Below are positions 1 through 12,779 of a stretch of DNA of 64,000 nt, in pieces. Under the pieces are notes generated by a model that was not told where the DNA came from, did no database searches, and saw only the letters and a list, made by a program, of their open reading frames with translations. The first letter of the stretch is position 1; the number at the start of each line of letters is the position of its first letter. A program made the position numbers and the translations under genes. Source of the DNA: Torreya grandis (taxonomy: Eukaryota; Streptophyta; Pinopsida; Cupressales; Taxaceae); contig JARHVA010000592.1 in NCBI GenBank assembly GCA_037957365.1, positions 3,140,001-3,204,000 of the forward strand. The letters are read 5' to 3'.

Positions 1-1342
1 TAGGAAATTCTAGATTGGCTAGAAAAGTACAGTAAGTGTAGTCCAAGTTTGCATAGATTCAGTTATAGATTACTAGTTTTTTATCAGTTTAGCATAGATT
101 CATACTAGTTTGTTCAGATTAGGGGCATCATGCACAACATGATCATTCATGTTTCAGTTTTAGATACTTAGATATATATTATTACAACTCAATCTATAAT
201 TTGTATGCATAGATATCATACTTGGGGGCATGTGCATGGCACATTATTTCCATATGCTCACTTTTGCTCCAGTTGATTAGATGGAATGATAAACTTCATT
301 TCAGTCTCTATGTTCTTAATCTAGACACCATTTACACTAGCAAAATCCAAACAACATTCACACCATCACAATCCAAATTTGGTGCATTACTCCATTTGTA
401 GTGGTTGCCATTACTAAGTAGTCCCTGAGCTACATACCTAAGTGGCTCCTTAGCCGATTTTCATTCCAAAGTTCTTGAGTGGACATAGAGCCAACATATT
501 CAATTCCAATTATATATACGCATCTTCAATTACATCATGCAATCTAGTTAAAGATGCATCTACTACACATGGGTGGACAACAATGGAGTCAAGGCTAACT
601 TGAGTTTTTGAGACAGCCACACATGGGGATTGAACAAGCCATTCATCTCAGTCTAAGTTATTCATAATTTGATCACTAGATACATGCACACACAAGATTT
701 CACCATGTTTATGCAATGGTTTATGTACCTAATGAGGTGTATTTATTTTTTTCCTCTATCTTATCTATTTACTCATTTTTATCTTTTGCTTCTTATATCT
801 CTTAAGTGAGGACTTATCTATGCATGTTTCATTTCCAAGACACATAATAGAGCACATTTCACACACTCAAATCTAGATTCGTGGGCTTCGCCTCTTAGGT
901 AAGTCTAGGTACATTTCTTTTCCTTTATCTTAGTCTTTTCACTTTTTTGCATGTCTATAATAAAAGGGAGTAAATGTAGTCATATAAATTGTCACTTGAG
1001 TGTTAAGAGTGTTACTTGAGACCATCTATCCACAACTTAGCCCTAGACCTATCTTACGACATATTTAGACACGTATCCAACCTTTATGCGAGCCACATGT
1101 GTCCCTAACATCCCTAAAGTAGTCTCAGACCTTCACTTTAGCATTTTATCTCCTAGTGCCTCAAGTTCTACCACTTGGACACTAATGCCATAACTTGGAC
1201 AGTAGCGTCAATGGTGCTAGTGTCCGAGTTTGGGTGTTATTGACCTTTTCTTGCATTTTATCACCAACATATATCTTTTTGAATCAACAACCACATAGGG
1301 TTCACCTAGACCACCTTTAAAACCCACACAAACACTGAAATA
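1..1342. other. AT-rich intergenic sequence, no gene seen
   Basis: No reading frame of useful length or recognisable protein is present on either strand. The sequence is AT-rich with irregular short repeats. I can assign nothing here. Confidence 0.6.
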
Positions 1343-1367
1343 ATATATATATATATATATATATATA
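1343..1367. repeat. (AT)n microsatellite
   Basis: An uninterrupted alternating AT run of about 12 units, seen directly. It lies about 230 bases before the possible LTR signature at 1600. Confidence 0.95.
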
Positions 1368-1599
1368 CATGAATTTTATCCCTTTATTCACTAGATAGAA
1401 ATCATATGCAAATAACATAAACTAGCATAGAACAAGTTATGCACAATCAAAGTTATCAATTCTGATTTTGCCCTACTTCTACATACAATCATCTACAACC
1501 ATCCCAAGCTCAGAATACATATATTTCCAGTCTCCAACTTTACTCACACTACTATTCATACTAGTTTCATTGGTAATTTCATTTGCACTTAGGTGGAAA

Positions 1600-1648
1600 G
1601 AACTACATCAGGCTTGATCCCTCCTCAGAGTATTGGTATGTAGGTAAC
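1600..1648 (+). other. Gypsy-type LTR signature (possible)
   Basis: The stretch GAACTACATCAGGCTTGATC followed about 15 bases later by GTATGTAGGTAAC resembles the conserved U5 signature of plant Ty3/Gypsy LTRs of the Tat/Ogre type, GAACTACGT..G..TGAT...ACGTAGGCA. This is recognition by eye. No partner LTR, primer-binding site or same-strand gag was found nearby. The gag relic at about 5-5.8 kb is on the opposite strand, so it probably belongs to another element. Confidence 0.35.
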
Positions 1649-4600
1649 TCTCATCACAATGGGGTGTTGAGGATGTCTAGCCTATAACAGGTGATGGAGA
1701 ACTATTCCCCCTTGCTAAAGAACTTAGATAATTTTGAACCAATGGATAATTGAGAGTGATCAATATCGATTTTGAATAATTAATCAATCCCTTGAGTTAG
1801 AAAGATGAGTTATTTCAACTCTCATGAATAGGGAGAGGTACCTAATGTACTAATCCAAAAAGTTAGAACCACAATGGGTTCACTAAAGGTGATGCCCATG
1901 CTAGTGAATTTCATTATAATCTAATGTACAACACCTGTCATAAAAGATGGAGCCACATAATGGGATCACTAGAAGTAATGTCATGGTCATTGCGCATCAC
2001 TGAACCTCTATGCACATTACCCATAATAGATCGAACCACACCTCTACAAATAGGTCTATATTTATTTACAAGATCATAAGATAAATAAAAATAATCGTGC
2101 CCCCATCATGATCTCATTGCTCATAGATTTGGATTGAAATAGTTTTTTTGCCTTTGAAACTATAACTCTAGACTTTGAAAAAGTGCATGAACAAGCATCA
2201 TTCCTTTAAAACTTTGAATTTAAAAAATGTGCATGAACAAGTATCATGCCTCTTTGACCTTTGAACTTAAACTTTGAATTTGAACTTTGAATCATTCCTT
2301 TTGAACTTTGAAATTGCATGAATAAGTATCAAGCCCCTTGAATCTTGTGCCAAATGATATAGAATGTTATGCATTTATATGCTCAATTGCAACTATATTT
2401 ACAACTTGTAAATTTGATCTTATATTTTTTTTTGAATATGCTCGTGCCTATGTATTCAAGTGTGTATGAATATATACTTGATTCTTTGAAAAGCAAGTGC
2501 ATATACCCCAAAATTTATATCAATATGACAATGTTTGTTATGTGTTTGATTTTTGAATTATTTTGAATCTTTGAAAACTTATATTCTGTTATAGAATTTA
2601 TTTTTTTGCATTGTTTTGAATTTTTGAAAGCCTATAACTTGTTATAAAATAGGATTTTGCATTACTTTGAATCTTTGAAAAAAAAATAGTGAATTTGTAC
2701 TATGTCCCAAATCTAAGTTTTTTGTTCGTGGAGACTTAAATCTCTAAGATAAGCCCAATGTGATTCCACCCTTTTGAGATGAGGGAAGCCTACAAGTCAC
2801 GCATCTTAAAAGAAGATTTAATTATATCACGTGATAAATATATAATAATGTCATCATGTGGAGAGTATGTCATCATAGTAAAGTAATTATCATTGAAGCA
2901 CGTATGTAACGTATTGAATGTGAGGCACATAAGTGCCATGTATAAATAGATATAATAATGAAATGTTTTATAAATTAACTATCTCTAAAGTAGACTACAT
3001 AATAAAAGTGCATGATATGTACCATGACACCAATAATCAATATCAATAATCACAAAACAAAATAATTACACGCAATGCCACATAATGTCATATAAGAAGG
3101 CCAAGGGATATATACAAAGGACATGAATATGTCACCATAAATAAGGCTAAGGGCTGTACTTAAAAGATATTAATAATGTCGTAAACAAGGGACATGTTCA
3201 ACTGTCACACATAACATAGGGCCCAGGGTTGTAGACATGGATATGTTCAAGTGTTTCACATATCAGACACTAATCTCATAAAGATGTTCAATCAATTATT
3301 GTACACAAGGGCCAAGGACATCAAACAATAAGCAAGCAATGTCGAGCCTATTTTGAAAGAAAGAAAACAACATCAAAGGATCATAAAACAAGTGAAAACT
3401 AGTATATTCCATCCATATGTATCAATGTCACATCATAACAAAATAACATATCCATGTAGCACATTATAAAATATGAGTAATTGACAAGATGTGTAAGATA
3501 TGTAACTCGACATGGTATAAAATTCATAGAAAGATATAACCTATAGAATTAGGTGTCCCCAACATATGCATGACTACTAGGTAGAGGGGAATCCAACATC
3601 TAAGATTCCATGTATAATGTATGTCATGCATCACACTCATATACTTCGTGAAATGTATGTGCATATAGAAAAATAATATGTTATCTACCAGATATATGAT
3701 AAATAATATATGTAAATAAGTAAATTAACATCTAATGTCATGATCAAGTATTGATTTTTGATTTTTTATTGAATGTTTTTTATATTTTTGTAATATTTGA
3801 TAGTGCATGCTTAAATCATAGATGTTGAATATGACTTTTCATGGGGTAAAAGTGCTACATGTAGATGCATTTGAATTTGAAAAGGCATAATGTGTTGTAA
3901 CATATTTGTCATGCTCATTGCTCATATAATCCTTTGTAGGATGGATAGCTCGAGAAGGTGTGAGACTTGATGGAGTTTGTCATATAGTGGGAGAATGCCT
4001 CCCTATTTATTTGCACTATGGAACACATTGAACTATCTGAGGTATTGCCTTAGGGTGCACTATAAAAGATCTAAATTTGTTTGAACTTTGAATAACTCTT
4101 TGATATGAAGCTTTTAATTTATGAGGGTGTAACTCTAATTTGAACTGCTTATGTATTATTTTTTTGTATAGGTACCATGACTAATTCTACAATATTCTTG
4201 AATAGGTGCCATAACTGACTTTTCACTATGTTTTTGAATAGGTGCCACCACAAATGGTGGTGGAGGTGGGGAGGATGAAGAGTTTATATTGACTATAGAG
4301 GGTACTCATATCATATGCCCTGAACTTTGAACACTTTATTACAAGTATGTATTTGAGGCATCTATGTATTGTAGATGGAATTAAGTAGATTTTTTGTATC
4401 CAAGGGCATCCTAATAACATATTGAAGACCCTTGTTCTTGGTGAGACTAGAAATGGAGTTTCAATTATTGTTGAACCAACTTGGAGAGGTAACGCTATAT
4501 GCCCAAGATTATTATGTTTATGTCAATCAAATGATATGCCTAATTTTAAATTAGCTTCTAAATATTTCTTTGTGTATCCAAGACTATGAATGAGTGTCAT

Positions 4601-4699
4601 TGTACATGTATTTTCACTTGACCCAAGTTTTAAACCACTGCACTATGTACAGGTGTATTGTTGATGTGAGTTCAAATAAAGAGAGCATGCATATTTGAA
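1649..4699. other. AT-rich intergenic sequence with short degenerate repeats
   Basis: There is no supportable gene. Two imperfect copies of a roughly 85-base segment start near 1867 and 1950, each with a CACAATGGG/CATAATGGG core. The part at 2150-2700 is rich in TTTGAA and is listed separately. The rest is unassigned. Confidence 0.55.
2150..2700. repeat. TTTGAA-rich degenerate repeat region
   Basis: Motifs of the form ACTTTGAA, TTTTGAA and ATCTTTGAAA recur many times. The longer phrase GCATGAAyAAGyATCA recurs at about 2184, 2231 and 2315, which suggests a decayed local tandem array with irregular spacing of about 47 and 84 bases. No coding potential is evident. Confidence 0.6.
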
Positions 4700-4979
4700 T
4701 CATCCTCATTGATTTCACTAACATCAATTGTGATCATTATATGTTGTGTCGATGTGCTTATAAATATACCAATAATTCTATCTATTGGAAGCACATATGT
4801 CTTAGGAGGAGGATGCACATTATACACATGATGTACTTTAGAATTTCCTATATTTTAAGATATACCATGATTTATAAAAGTATTAATAAAGATGTTAATA
4901 TTCGCATTGTCATTTTGTTGTTCTCTAACTTTTTTTCTAGGTGTGCTTATCTCAATATTATTATCATTGATAAGATCTT

Positions 4980-5790
4980 GTATTTTATGTCTTAGCCTAA
5001 AACATTTTTTTCTAGAATGTCCAATACATTCATGGTAGTTGCAATATGCCTTACTGTCAAAGCCCTTAGGTTGAGGCTTGGTTAAATCAAAATTGAATGG
5101 TGGAGATAGAGTTATGAGATTTCAATCAAATATTTTTTTTAACCTTGTAAATTATCTCCTTAGTGGACCTATCAATTGAAGCTTGTTTGATGGTTGTGAT
5201 ATTACATGAATTTTTACATTTGCTTCATGCTTATTTTTGTTCGATTTGACCTTGTAATTTGGCTATCTTTAAAATTCAATATTTGAAGTAGATGGAGCAC
5301 TTGGTTCATATATTAGCTTGTTTAATGCTATGAGTTTGACTTCTTTTTATTTGATTGTATGGCATAACTCACCAAAATGAACATTATTGATTCATTGAGT
5401 GGTGCTAACAAGCTTTATGTAAAGATATATTGTAATTCATTATATGGCATGGAGTTTATCATCTTATCTAGCATAGTTTTGTACTAAAGAGCATATTCAT
5501 TAATTACTTCATTTGACCATTGCTTGAGTTTAAATTTTTATGCATATGATAGCTTTGTACCAATGTTGATATAAAAGTGTGCTAAAAATTGATCTGCCAA
5601 TGGGTTGAATGCTCTAACTGATTGAAGTGGAAGATCATAGAACCATCCTACAACATAGTTGTTAAGGTTTCTTGGAAAGAGACTGGTTACTAATTTTTCA
5701 TTGGGAGCATAGTCCAAACATGCTTCATGGAATGAACAAATATGTTATTCAAGATCACCTTTACCTTTATAGAGCAGTGGCTTAAGAGCT
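4980..5790 (-). pseudogene. Decayed Ty3/Gypsy gag (retrotransposon capsid) fragment
   Basis: Read on the minus strand from about 5780, the translation includes LDYAPNEKLVTSLF, GWFYDLP, FNPLADQFLAHF, the order and spacing of the plant Retrotrans_gag domain. Further downstream at about 5045-4980 is a CX2HX4HX4C knuckle, CNYHECIGHSRKKC, followed by FRLRH, as in Gypsy gag C-termini. Several in-frame stops interrupt the reading, so it cannot make a full Gag. Sequence down to about 4700 may continue the gag-protease linker but is not recognisable. No LTRs were found for it. The family is recognised; the Gypsy lineage is not determined. Confidence 0.75.
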
Positions 5791-5799
5791 GTGAAACCT

Positions 5800-6587
5800 A
5801 TTCGTAATGGGTAAGAGGCTCTCTTCGGTGCCAAAGAATTATGAAGCAATTTATAATGATCCATTGAGTGACTTGTTCTAGAGACACCTTACTCGAATTG
5901 CAATACTTTCGCATGTAAGGCTATAATAATTTACTCAAGAGAGTATGTATTAGGTGAAGTTAGTAGTGGACCTTGTGTAGCAATCAAGGGATGTGTGAAT
6001 GATGCCCTTATATAAATAGACATATTCATATGCTATAATCCATGTGATTCCCCTATACCAAGGAATGTTGGCACATATGTAACCGTAGGTTTTGATATAG
6101 GAATAAACTTAATAGTAGTAACTGGAACATTTGACGTAGAAGTGGAAGCTTGAGTTTACTTATTTTGTTCAACTCTTGAAATGTATAAGAATGCATCAAT
6201 CTTATGTGGGTTGGTATTAAGAGGAATATGCATTATATCATTTCAAATGTATACATGTTCTTGTTCTCAAGTCATGTTAGACTTTACAAATATTTACCTT
6301 AATGATACTTGTACTCTAGGAGCATTATTATGTGAGCTGAGTAAGAATTGGGATTGTGCATTATGTATTTTAGCCTTTCTGTGATATTTGTATTTTAACA
6401 ATATACATATATAATGGATCCAACTAACACCTCTTGAATTGAGATATAAGGTAATGTTAAATCTCAAAAGATGTAAGCAAAATTCAATCATTATTATCAT
6501 GATTTCAATTTGAAACTTTAAAATTCAACAAAGATTAGGAGTGTAACTAGCCAAGGTGTTTTTGCTTTGTAGGCTCCCAAATATACT
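5800..6587. other. Intergenic, no gene seen
   Basis: AT-rich. Short overlapping reading frames at 6181-6500 on both strands look like chance. Part of it may be the 5' side of the minus-strand gag relic, but nothing is recognisable. Confidence 0.5.
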
Positions 6588-7143
6588 GATCTCAATCATA
6601 ATATAGTGAACACAAGCCAAAAGGTACTAACTACAGAGGAATCTACCATCCCCTAGCTACACTACCCTATCTTTAGGGTATGTTGAGAGTAACTTCTTAA
6701 AGCTAACCACTTCTTGGTACACTACAAGAACAAATAGTTGAAGGCTTCCTATGGTTGAAAAACACAACCTTACACATTTTTGACATACTATGAGATACGA
6801 GAAAACTAAAATCTATATATAATATTGTTTAATGGCTTGAGTATTAGGGAAACACCTGATACTATGATCTCAGTCATAATATAGTGAACACAACCCAAAA
6901 GGTACGAACTACAGAGGAATCTACCATCCCCTAGCTACACTACCCTATCTTTAGGGTATGTTGAGAGTAACTTATTAAAGCTAACCACTTCTTAGTACAC
7001 TACAAGAACAAATAGTTGAAGGCTTCCTATGGTTGAAAAACACAACCTTACACATTTTTGACATACTATGAGATACGAGAAAAATAAAATCTATATATAA
7101 TATTGTTTAATGGCTTGAGTATTAGGGAAACACCTGATGCTAT
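6588..7143. repeat. Tandem duplication, 278-bp unit, two copies
   Basis: The segment beginning GATCTCAATCATAATATAGT at 6588 recurs at 6866, and the downstream landmark CACCTGAT recurs at 6853 and 7131. Both give a period of exactly 278 bases. The copies differ at only scattered positions. It looks like a simple local duplication; no coding content or terminal inverted repeats were seen. Confidence 0.93.
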
Positions 7144-9516
7144 GACTCAAATAAAATTGAATACTGCTTTACCCAAAATGATAGCTCTATGAGTTTTAAA
7201 ACTACTAAAACACAGTTTCTAGGAAAAAATAGAAAAATAAAAATAAAATTTAAATTTAAAATCCAAATCAAAAAGCAATATATTTGTGTATAGAAATTAT
7301 AAATTAATCTGAAACCCTAGGATAAAAGTCAATAAAGTAATGCTAAAAAAATGTATGAGTTCATCAATATATTTTACCCTATTTTTGATAAAACAATAAA
7401 TATGTTTTTTTGATTATAAGTGTAAAAATAGAGTATATCAGAAAGCTAAATATGTACAATAATCAACAATTATGATTTTAATGATTATTAAATACAAAAA
7501 AAATTTAATTTGGAAAACACTAGGAAGAAAACTACTTAGCTCAAATAGAGATTTTAGTTGATTATTTTGAATGTCTGAAAGTGAAAATTAGTCAAATAGA
7601 TGAATGTGCATGTTCAAGATCATGAACAAAATCTGAAGCTACTCCTAGAAAAAACCATTATAAGTGGACATGAGCACATATTGTTCACTTACATTAACTA
7701 TAGACTTATCCAAATTAACTATAATTAATGATTGACAGAGGATGATAGAGAAAGCAATATTTTTATAGTGATATATTAAAGGCATAATCAAAGCATATTC
7801 CTAGACAAGACCACTATAGGCAGACATGAATGAAGGAAGCTCAATTCCATTGATTATGGACTTAAGCATCCTTCAAGTAATGTGATGAAAAATGATTGTT
7901 ATGCCTTTTGTGTAGTGTTTGTTGAGTAATTTGAGATATCAAAATATGGATTATGCCACATAGAATTTTCTATTTATCTTATTTTATCTTTGAAACCCTA
8001 AGGGCACTTTGATAGCTTAAAAACTTACAAAAAAGAAGAGAGTGTGATGCATTGAGATGACCTCAATCACCTCCTTGATGATTGATTTTTGCTTACATAT
8101 CCAATACTCTAAGGAGGAAAATTAAGGCCACATAGTTCTCCCACCTAGAGTGATTGTGCAATTGTGTTCCTTGACTATGTGTATGTAGCTAGAAAATGAC
8201 TTTGATACTCGATAATGATAGCTCTTAACTTGTTTTAGAATATTGTTAACTTGGCTTATAACTAATCCTTGTCAGGGATATTGAATTTGGAAAGAATATG
8301 ACAAATTTATTTAATGTACAATAGTGTGTAGGCTTGATATAAGTTAATACCAAGTAGGGGTAATGAATGGCCTTTTATGTGTATTTATAGGCAAATTGTT
8401 TGATGTTTTCCTTTAGCCAACCTTATGAAACATGCTGGAAGACCCAAAAGAATAATATGAAGTTTGGAAACTAGTCATTGTTTGGTGCGGGATGTAGGCA
8501 GCCTAAGTGGATAAGAGTGCAAAAATGTTCTTGTCTGTATAGGGTGGATTTGTCTCAAAAAATTATAGACACTTGTCTTGATATGGAGATAGTTTGAGGG
8601 TGACTTTTACTAGCTTGAGCAATTGATTTTGAAATTTTTGTGTAGTGGTAATCTAAATCAAAGGTTCAAGCCTGCATATACATAAATAGCTTAGAGGATT
8701 AGTGAATAAGAGTCATGTATTTCTGAGCAAGTCACGTGTTTTAAGATGTTTCAAGAATTAACATTGCCAAATATTTGTGACTAGATTTATGTGTCTACAT
8801 CTCCTTGTTGTAAACCCTTGGAAGAAGGGAAAATTCCTTTTAAAGAGCCATTAATAAGAATAAAGAAATCAGGGCTTGCATAAAAACTCAAATTTTATTT
8901 TTTAAAATTAATTAATTTACATTTTGGCCATCAAAGGTGTCATTGTTAGATCTGAATAAATATAAAATAAAGTATCTATTGAGATTAAAATTACAATTAG
9001 AAAGAATCTTTATGGGGGGAAAAAATGGCAGATAATCAATGATTAAAATTGAACCCTTCTCAGCTCTTCTAAAGGACTCATATACATCCTAGAAGTGAAA
9101 TTTAAAAATCACCAGTTAAATTTTTTTTGAATTTTTCATTTCACTTGTTATTTACAAAGGGTGATACTTTTTAAAAATTCCAAGAAAAGGGATACAACTG
9201 GAAATAATATTTCACACTAGCCTAAGGTGTTTATTGTTTTGGAGATTAATAACTCTCAAGTATTGACCCAAAATCACCTCTAGTTACTGTGTATACCCAT
9301 AATAATATAATTTCACAATAATCAATATATTTTTTAGTTAATGTGAGTATTCATAATAATTTAATTTCATAACCACTCTTTCATTTGATTAGACTAGTCT
9401 CTTCATGTGGTTCTTGGACTCGGTTCCTCAACTATGAAGGCCTTCCATTCAGATGCTTTCATTCTAATCTTCTTAGGCATCATGTTGTTGGGTGCTTCTC
9501 AAAGGGTTTTTAGAGT
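7144..9516. other. AT-rich intergenic sequence, no gene seen
   Basis: Stops are frequent in all frames and there are no recognisable protein fragments. At about 9308-9345 lies ATTTCACAATAATCAAT and later AATGTGA, which resemble the sequence right after the LINE 3' end at 10302. This may be the 5' copy of a target-site duplication. Confidence 0.55.
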
Positions 9517-10244
9517 TTGTCTTCTCACTCTCGTCTAGTTTGGAGGAAGAAGGAAAGGGCCCTTGGTCAGGATTTAATTTGGCACAACCATGGCATTTTA
9601 TACCATCTTTCAAGGTCTTCTCCTCCTCCTTCACTAAGGGACCTCTCATTCTCTCCTAGGAGAGAGGTTCTTTTGAGGGTGGTGTCTAACCCTATTATTA
9701 TTTTGATCCCTTCTCTTCAGGGTGATACCATCGCTTCCCCTTATTGTTCTTCTACAAATAGTGCTAATGATATTATGGACTCGTCGATCAAAAGGAAGGG
9801 ACGTAAGTTTGGAGTTGTAAGACTAAGATCATATGCAGAGGAAATGGTGAAAGTTAGGTCTTAGTGGATAATGGAGGGCATCTTATCCCATCAAGGGAGA
9901 ATATTGGCCACAACCCATGGTTAATCTTGTGTCCCTAGCTAGCCTTCATCATTTGATAGGGTGATGTGACCTTATCATTATGTCTGATTATTGTATTTTA
10001 TTTTGAGCAGTTTAATGGTCGATTATCCTTGTTGTGTGTAGGCTATATTTTACTAACTTTTGGCTGATGGAAGGTTATTTTTTGGCTGATGATTCTGAAG
10101 TTGTTCTTTTTATTAGGTGGCAGTCTTCTTGTTCAACTGGAAGTAATGTTGGTTGCTCTAGTAATGACCTTCATATTTGATCTTTTTTTAGTCTTGTATT
10201 GGGTTGTGGGACCCCATGAAAATCCTCGTTTTTACCTATATCTA

Positions 10245-10246
<2 letters not shown>
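9517..10246 (+). mobile_element. Probable 5'-truncated LINE, 3'-terminal part
   Basis: A 115-codon frame at 9517-9864 is slightly richer in G+C than its surroundings. It is followed by a 3' untranslated-like stretch with the phrase GGGTTGTGGGACCCCAT and an ending TTTACCTATATCTAA that runs straight into an (AAT)n tail. This resembles the 3' ends of plant LINEs. The small protein (basic, Ser/Pro-rich, containing HNHGILYHL) is not recognised. The last 150 bases are part of the triplicated unit. The LINE assignment rests mainly on the 3' end and is an inference. Confidence 0.5.
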
Positions 10247-10277
<31 letters not shown>

Positions 10278-10302
10278 TATTATTATTATTATTATTATTA
10301 TT
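10247..10302. repeat. (AAT)n(ATT)n microsatellite in the LINE tail
   Basis: About ten AAT units are followed by about nine ATT/TTA units. The two halves are complementary and could fold into a hairpin. It occurs only in the first copy of the triplicated unit; the other two copies have AAAAT-type tails at this place. Confidence 0.9.
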
Positions 10303-10446
10303 TCACAAAAATCAATGTGAATATGAATAATTACAAATACAAATTACCCTCTTCTCTCCCTCATTCCCCATCACAAATCTATGTCCACCCCTTTTTTTTT
10401 TGATTCAATCCACATATGTATGTATGTATGTACATATACATATACA

Positions 10447-10450
<4 letters not shown>

Positions 10451-10539
<89 letters not shown>
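10451..10539. repeat. (TG)n microsatellite, about 44 units
   Basis: An essentially uninterrupted TG run of about 89 bases ending copy 1 of the triplicated unit, flanked by TATG/TACA tetranucleotide motifs. Confidence 0.97.
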
Positions 10540-10543
<4 letters not shown>

Positions 10544-10566
10544 ACAAAATACATATACATACATAC

Positions 10567-10570
<4 letters not shown>

Positions 10571-10624
<54 letters not shown>
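10571..10624. repeat. (GT)n microsatellite, about 27 units
   Basis: The second dinucleotide run of the same boundary block, separated from the previous one by ATACATATACATACATACAT-like sequence. Copy 2 of the triplicated unit starts immediately after it. Confidence 0.97.
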
Positions 10625-10628
<4 letters not shown>

Positions 10629-10942
10629 ATATTCTGAAGTTGTTCTTTTTAATAGGTGGCAATCTTCTTGTTCAACTGGTAGTAATGTTGGTTGCTCTAG
10701 TAATGACCTTCATATTTGATCTTTTTTTAGTCTTGTATTGGGTTGTGGGACCCCATCAAAATCCTCATTCTTACCTATATCTAAAATAAAAATTTCACAA
10801 AAATCAATGTGAATATGAATAATTACAAATACAAATTACCCTCTTCTCTCCCTCATTCCCCATCACAAATTTATGTCCACCCCTTTGTTTTTTTGATTCA
10901 ATCCATATATGTATGTATATATGTATGTATGTATATATACAT

Positions 10943-10952
<10 letters not shown>

Positions 10953-10975
<23 letters not shown>
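10953..10975. repeat. (AC)n microsatellite between copies 2 and 3
   Basis: A shorter AC run embedded in TATG/TACA/TA repeats (about 10908-11072). It is on the opposite phase to the TG runs after copy 1. Confidence 0.95.
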
Positions 10976-10976
<1 letters not shown>

Positions 10977-11446
10977 ATATATGTATATATATATATATGT
11001 ATGTATGTATGTACATATACATATACATACATACATACATAGATATATGTATGTATGTATGTATGTATGTATATTCTGAAGTTGTTCTTTTTATTAGGTG
11101 GCAGTCTTCTTGTTCAACTGGTAGTAATGTTGGTTGCTCTAGTAATGACCTTCATATTTGATCTTTTTTTAGTCTTGTATTGGGTTGTTGGACCCCATCA
11201 AAATCCTCATTCTTACCTATATCTAAAATAAAAATAAAATAAAATAAAAAAATAATTTCACAAAAATCAATGTGAATATGAATGATTACAAATACAAATT
11301 ACCCTCTTCTCTCCCTCATTCCCCATCACAAATCTATGTCCACCCCCTTTTTTTTTTGATTCAATCCACATATGTATGTATGTATGTACATAGACATGTA
11401 TATATGTATGTATGTATGTATGTACATACATACATATATATACATA

Positions 11447-11477
<31 letters not shown>

Positions 11478-11488
11478 GTATATATATA

Positions 11489-11522
<34 letters not shown>

Positions 11523-11570
11523 CATACATACATATGTATATATCATATACATATACATACATACATACAT

Positions 11571-11631
<61 letters not shown>
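11447..11631. repeat. Compound TG/TA/TACA/CA microsatellite after copy 3
   Basis: Successive short TG and TA runs (11447-11520), TACA repeats, then a pure (CA)n run at 11572-11631 of about 30 units. It closes the third copy of the triplicated unit. Confidence 0.95.
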
Positions 11632-11633
<2 letters not shown>

Positions 11634-11639
11634 ATCTTT

Positions 11640-12715
11640 TTGCCTTCCTCCTCTTTCTTTATATTTTTGGTAAGAAAAATATGTCTTTTGTTGACATGTT
11701 AGTTCATAAACTTTAATAGTATAAAGTTAATTCAAATTTGCATTTTTTTTAATATATTTATTATACACCTTTAAAGTTGAAATAATTTTAGGCACTACAC
11801 TCCATAGCATTTAAGATCATAACAAATGTAGTTATATATGGTAGATCGTAGTTTTTGTGTTGACAAATCATTAATTATAATCATATTATCAAATACACAA
11901 AACTATTTGATATATATTTCAGTGGTATTGAAGAATAATTAATGTTAAATTAAATGGAGGTATTTTACAGGTTATTCTCAAATATAATATACTATTATTT
12001 TGTTTCATTCATATGTACTAATTTTTTTTATTGTGTTATGTTAGATATATGATTTTACATGGCAAAATAATGTTTGTGCAATGGTTTATTTTATTTTTTC
12101 AATTGATGGTTGTAGTTGGGAAGGACAATATCTTGATGGTGTGACTACCCTCGAGAAGGACAATGAATTGATGGTATTTATATTCTATCTACTAATGTTT
12201 ATAGGTCAAATGCTAAAATCCCTCACAAGTGAGACTTAAAAAGTTACTGGCATTTAAAGAGTTCAATGTTATCTTTTAGTTTTTAATGTTTTAGTTATCT
12301 AATTATAATAACCAACATATTTAATTGTTTGAATGGAAGGAAATAATTTCAATGATAATCCAAACTTTTTGGATGGTGGGAAATGTGCCTTCAAATGCAT
12401 ATGTCGCATCATGTCTCATAAATAATGAGAAAATGTTATTTTTTTCTTCTAAAAAAATTATTTTAAAAAAATATTAGTACTTGCCAAGGCATGGTACCAT
12501 ATGCATCACTTGAGAATTTTTTCTCTCTCTAACCAATGAGAACCTTAGACAAGACATCATTTTATCCAATATAAACTTTAACATCCAAATATTACAGAAT
12601 ATTCCTTTACATGTTCTCATAGAATATTCCATTTATATCAATATTATAATTAAAATCATTATTAACGTTAAAATTTAAAGTATCATAAATCAAAATATTT
12701 TCCAATGGAGAAGAG
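11640..12715. other. AT-rich intergenic sequence, no gene seen
   Basis: No coding signal is seen. The phrases GGAAGGACAATATCTTGATGG and GAGAAGGACAATGAATTGATGG around 12117-12173 are a short imperfect repeat. Confidence 0.5.
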
Positions 12716-12779
12716 TGCAAGTAGGGTTTGAAGGTCTTTCAAGATCTACATATATATTATTGAGAGAGATAGCTAAGGA

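Larger units (their letters stand above)
10092..11632. repeat. Triplicated LINE 3' end with microsatellite boundaries
   Basis: Three tandem copies start with ATTCTGAAGTTGTTC at 10092, 10631 and 11073. Each holds the LINE-like 3' end (GTCTTGTATTGGGTTGT), an A-rich or AAT tail, a shared flank (TTTCACAAAAATCAATGTGA ... CCCTCTTCTCTCCCTC ... ATGTCCACCCC), a T-rich run and a microsatellite block. Units are about 539, 442 and 560 bp, and most of the length difference is in the simple repeats. Reading frames of poly-Val/Cys or poly-Thr/His here are artefacts of the dinucleotide repeats. Confidence 0.93.

Noticed and set aside
10371..10789. Open frames of repeated Thr-His or Cys-Val on both strands
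   Set aside because: They are translations of TG/CA dinucleotide runs, which have no stops in several frames; there is no gene.
11267..11716. Overlapping 80-120 codon frames on both strands
   Set aside because: Same artefact of microsatellites in the third repeat unit.
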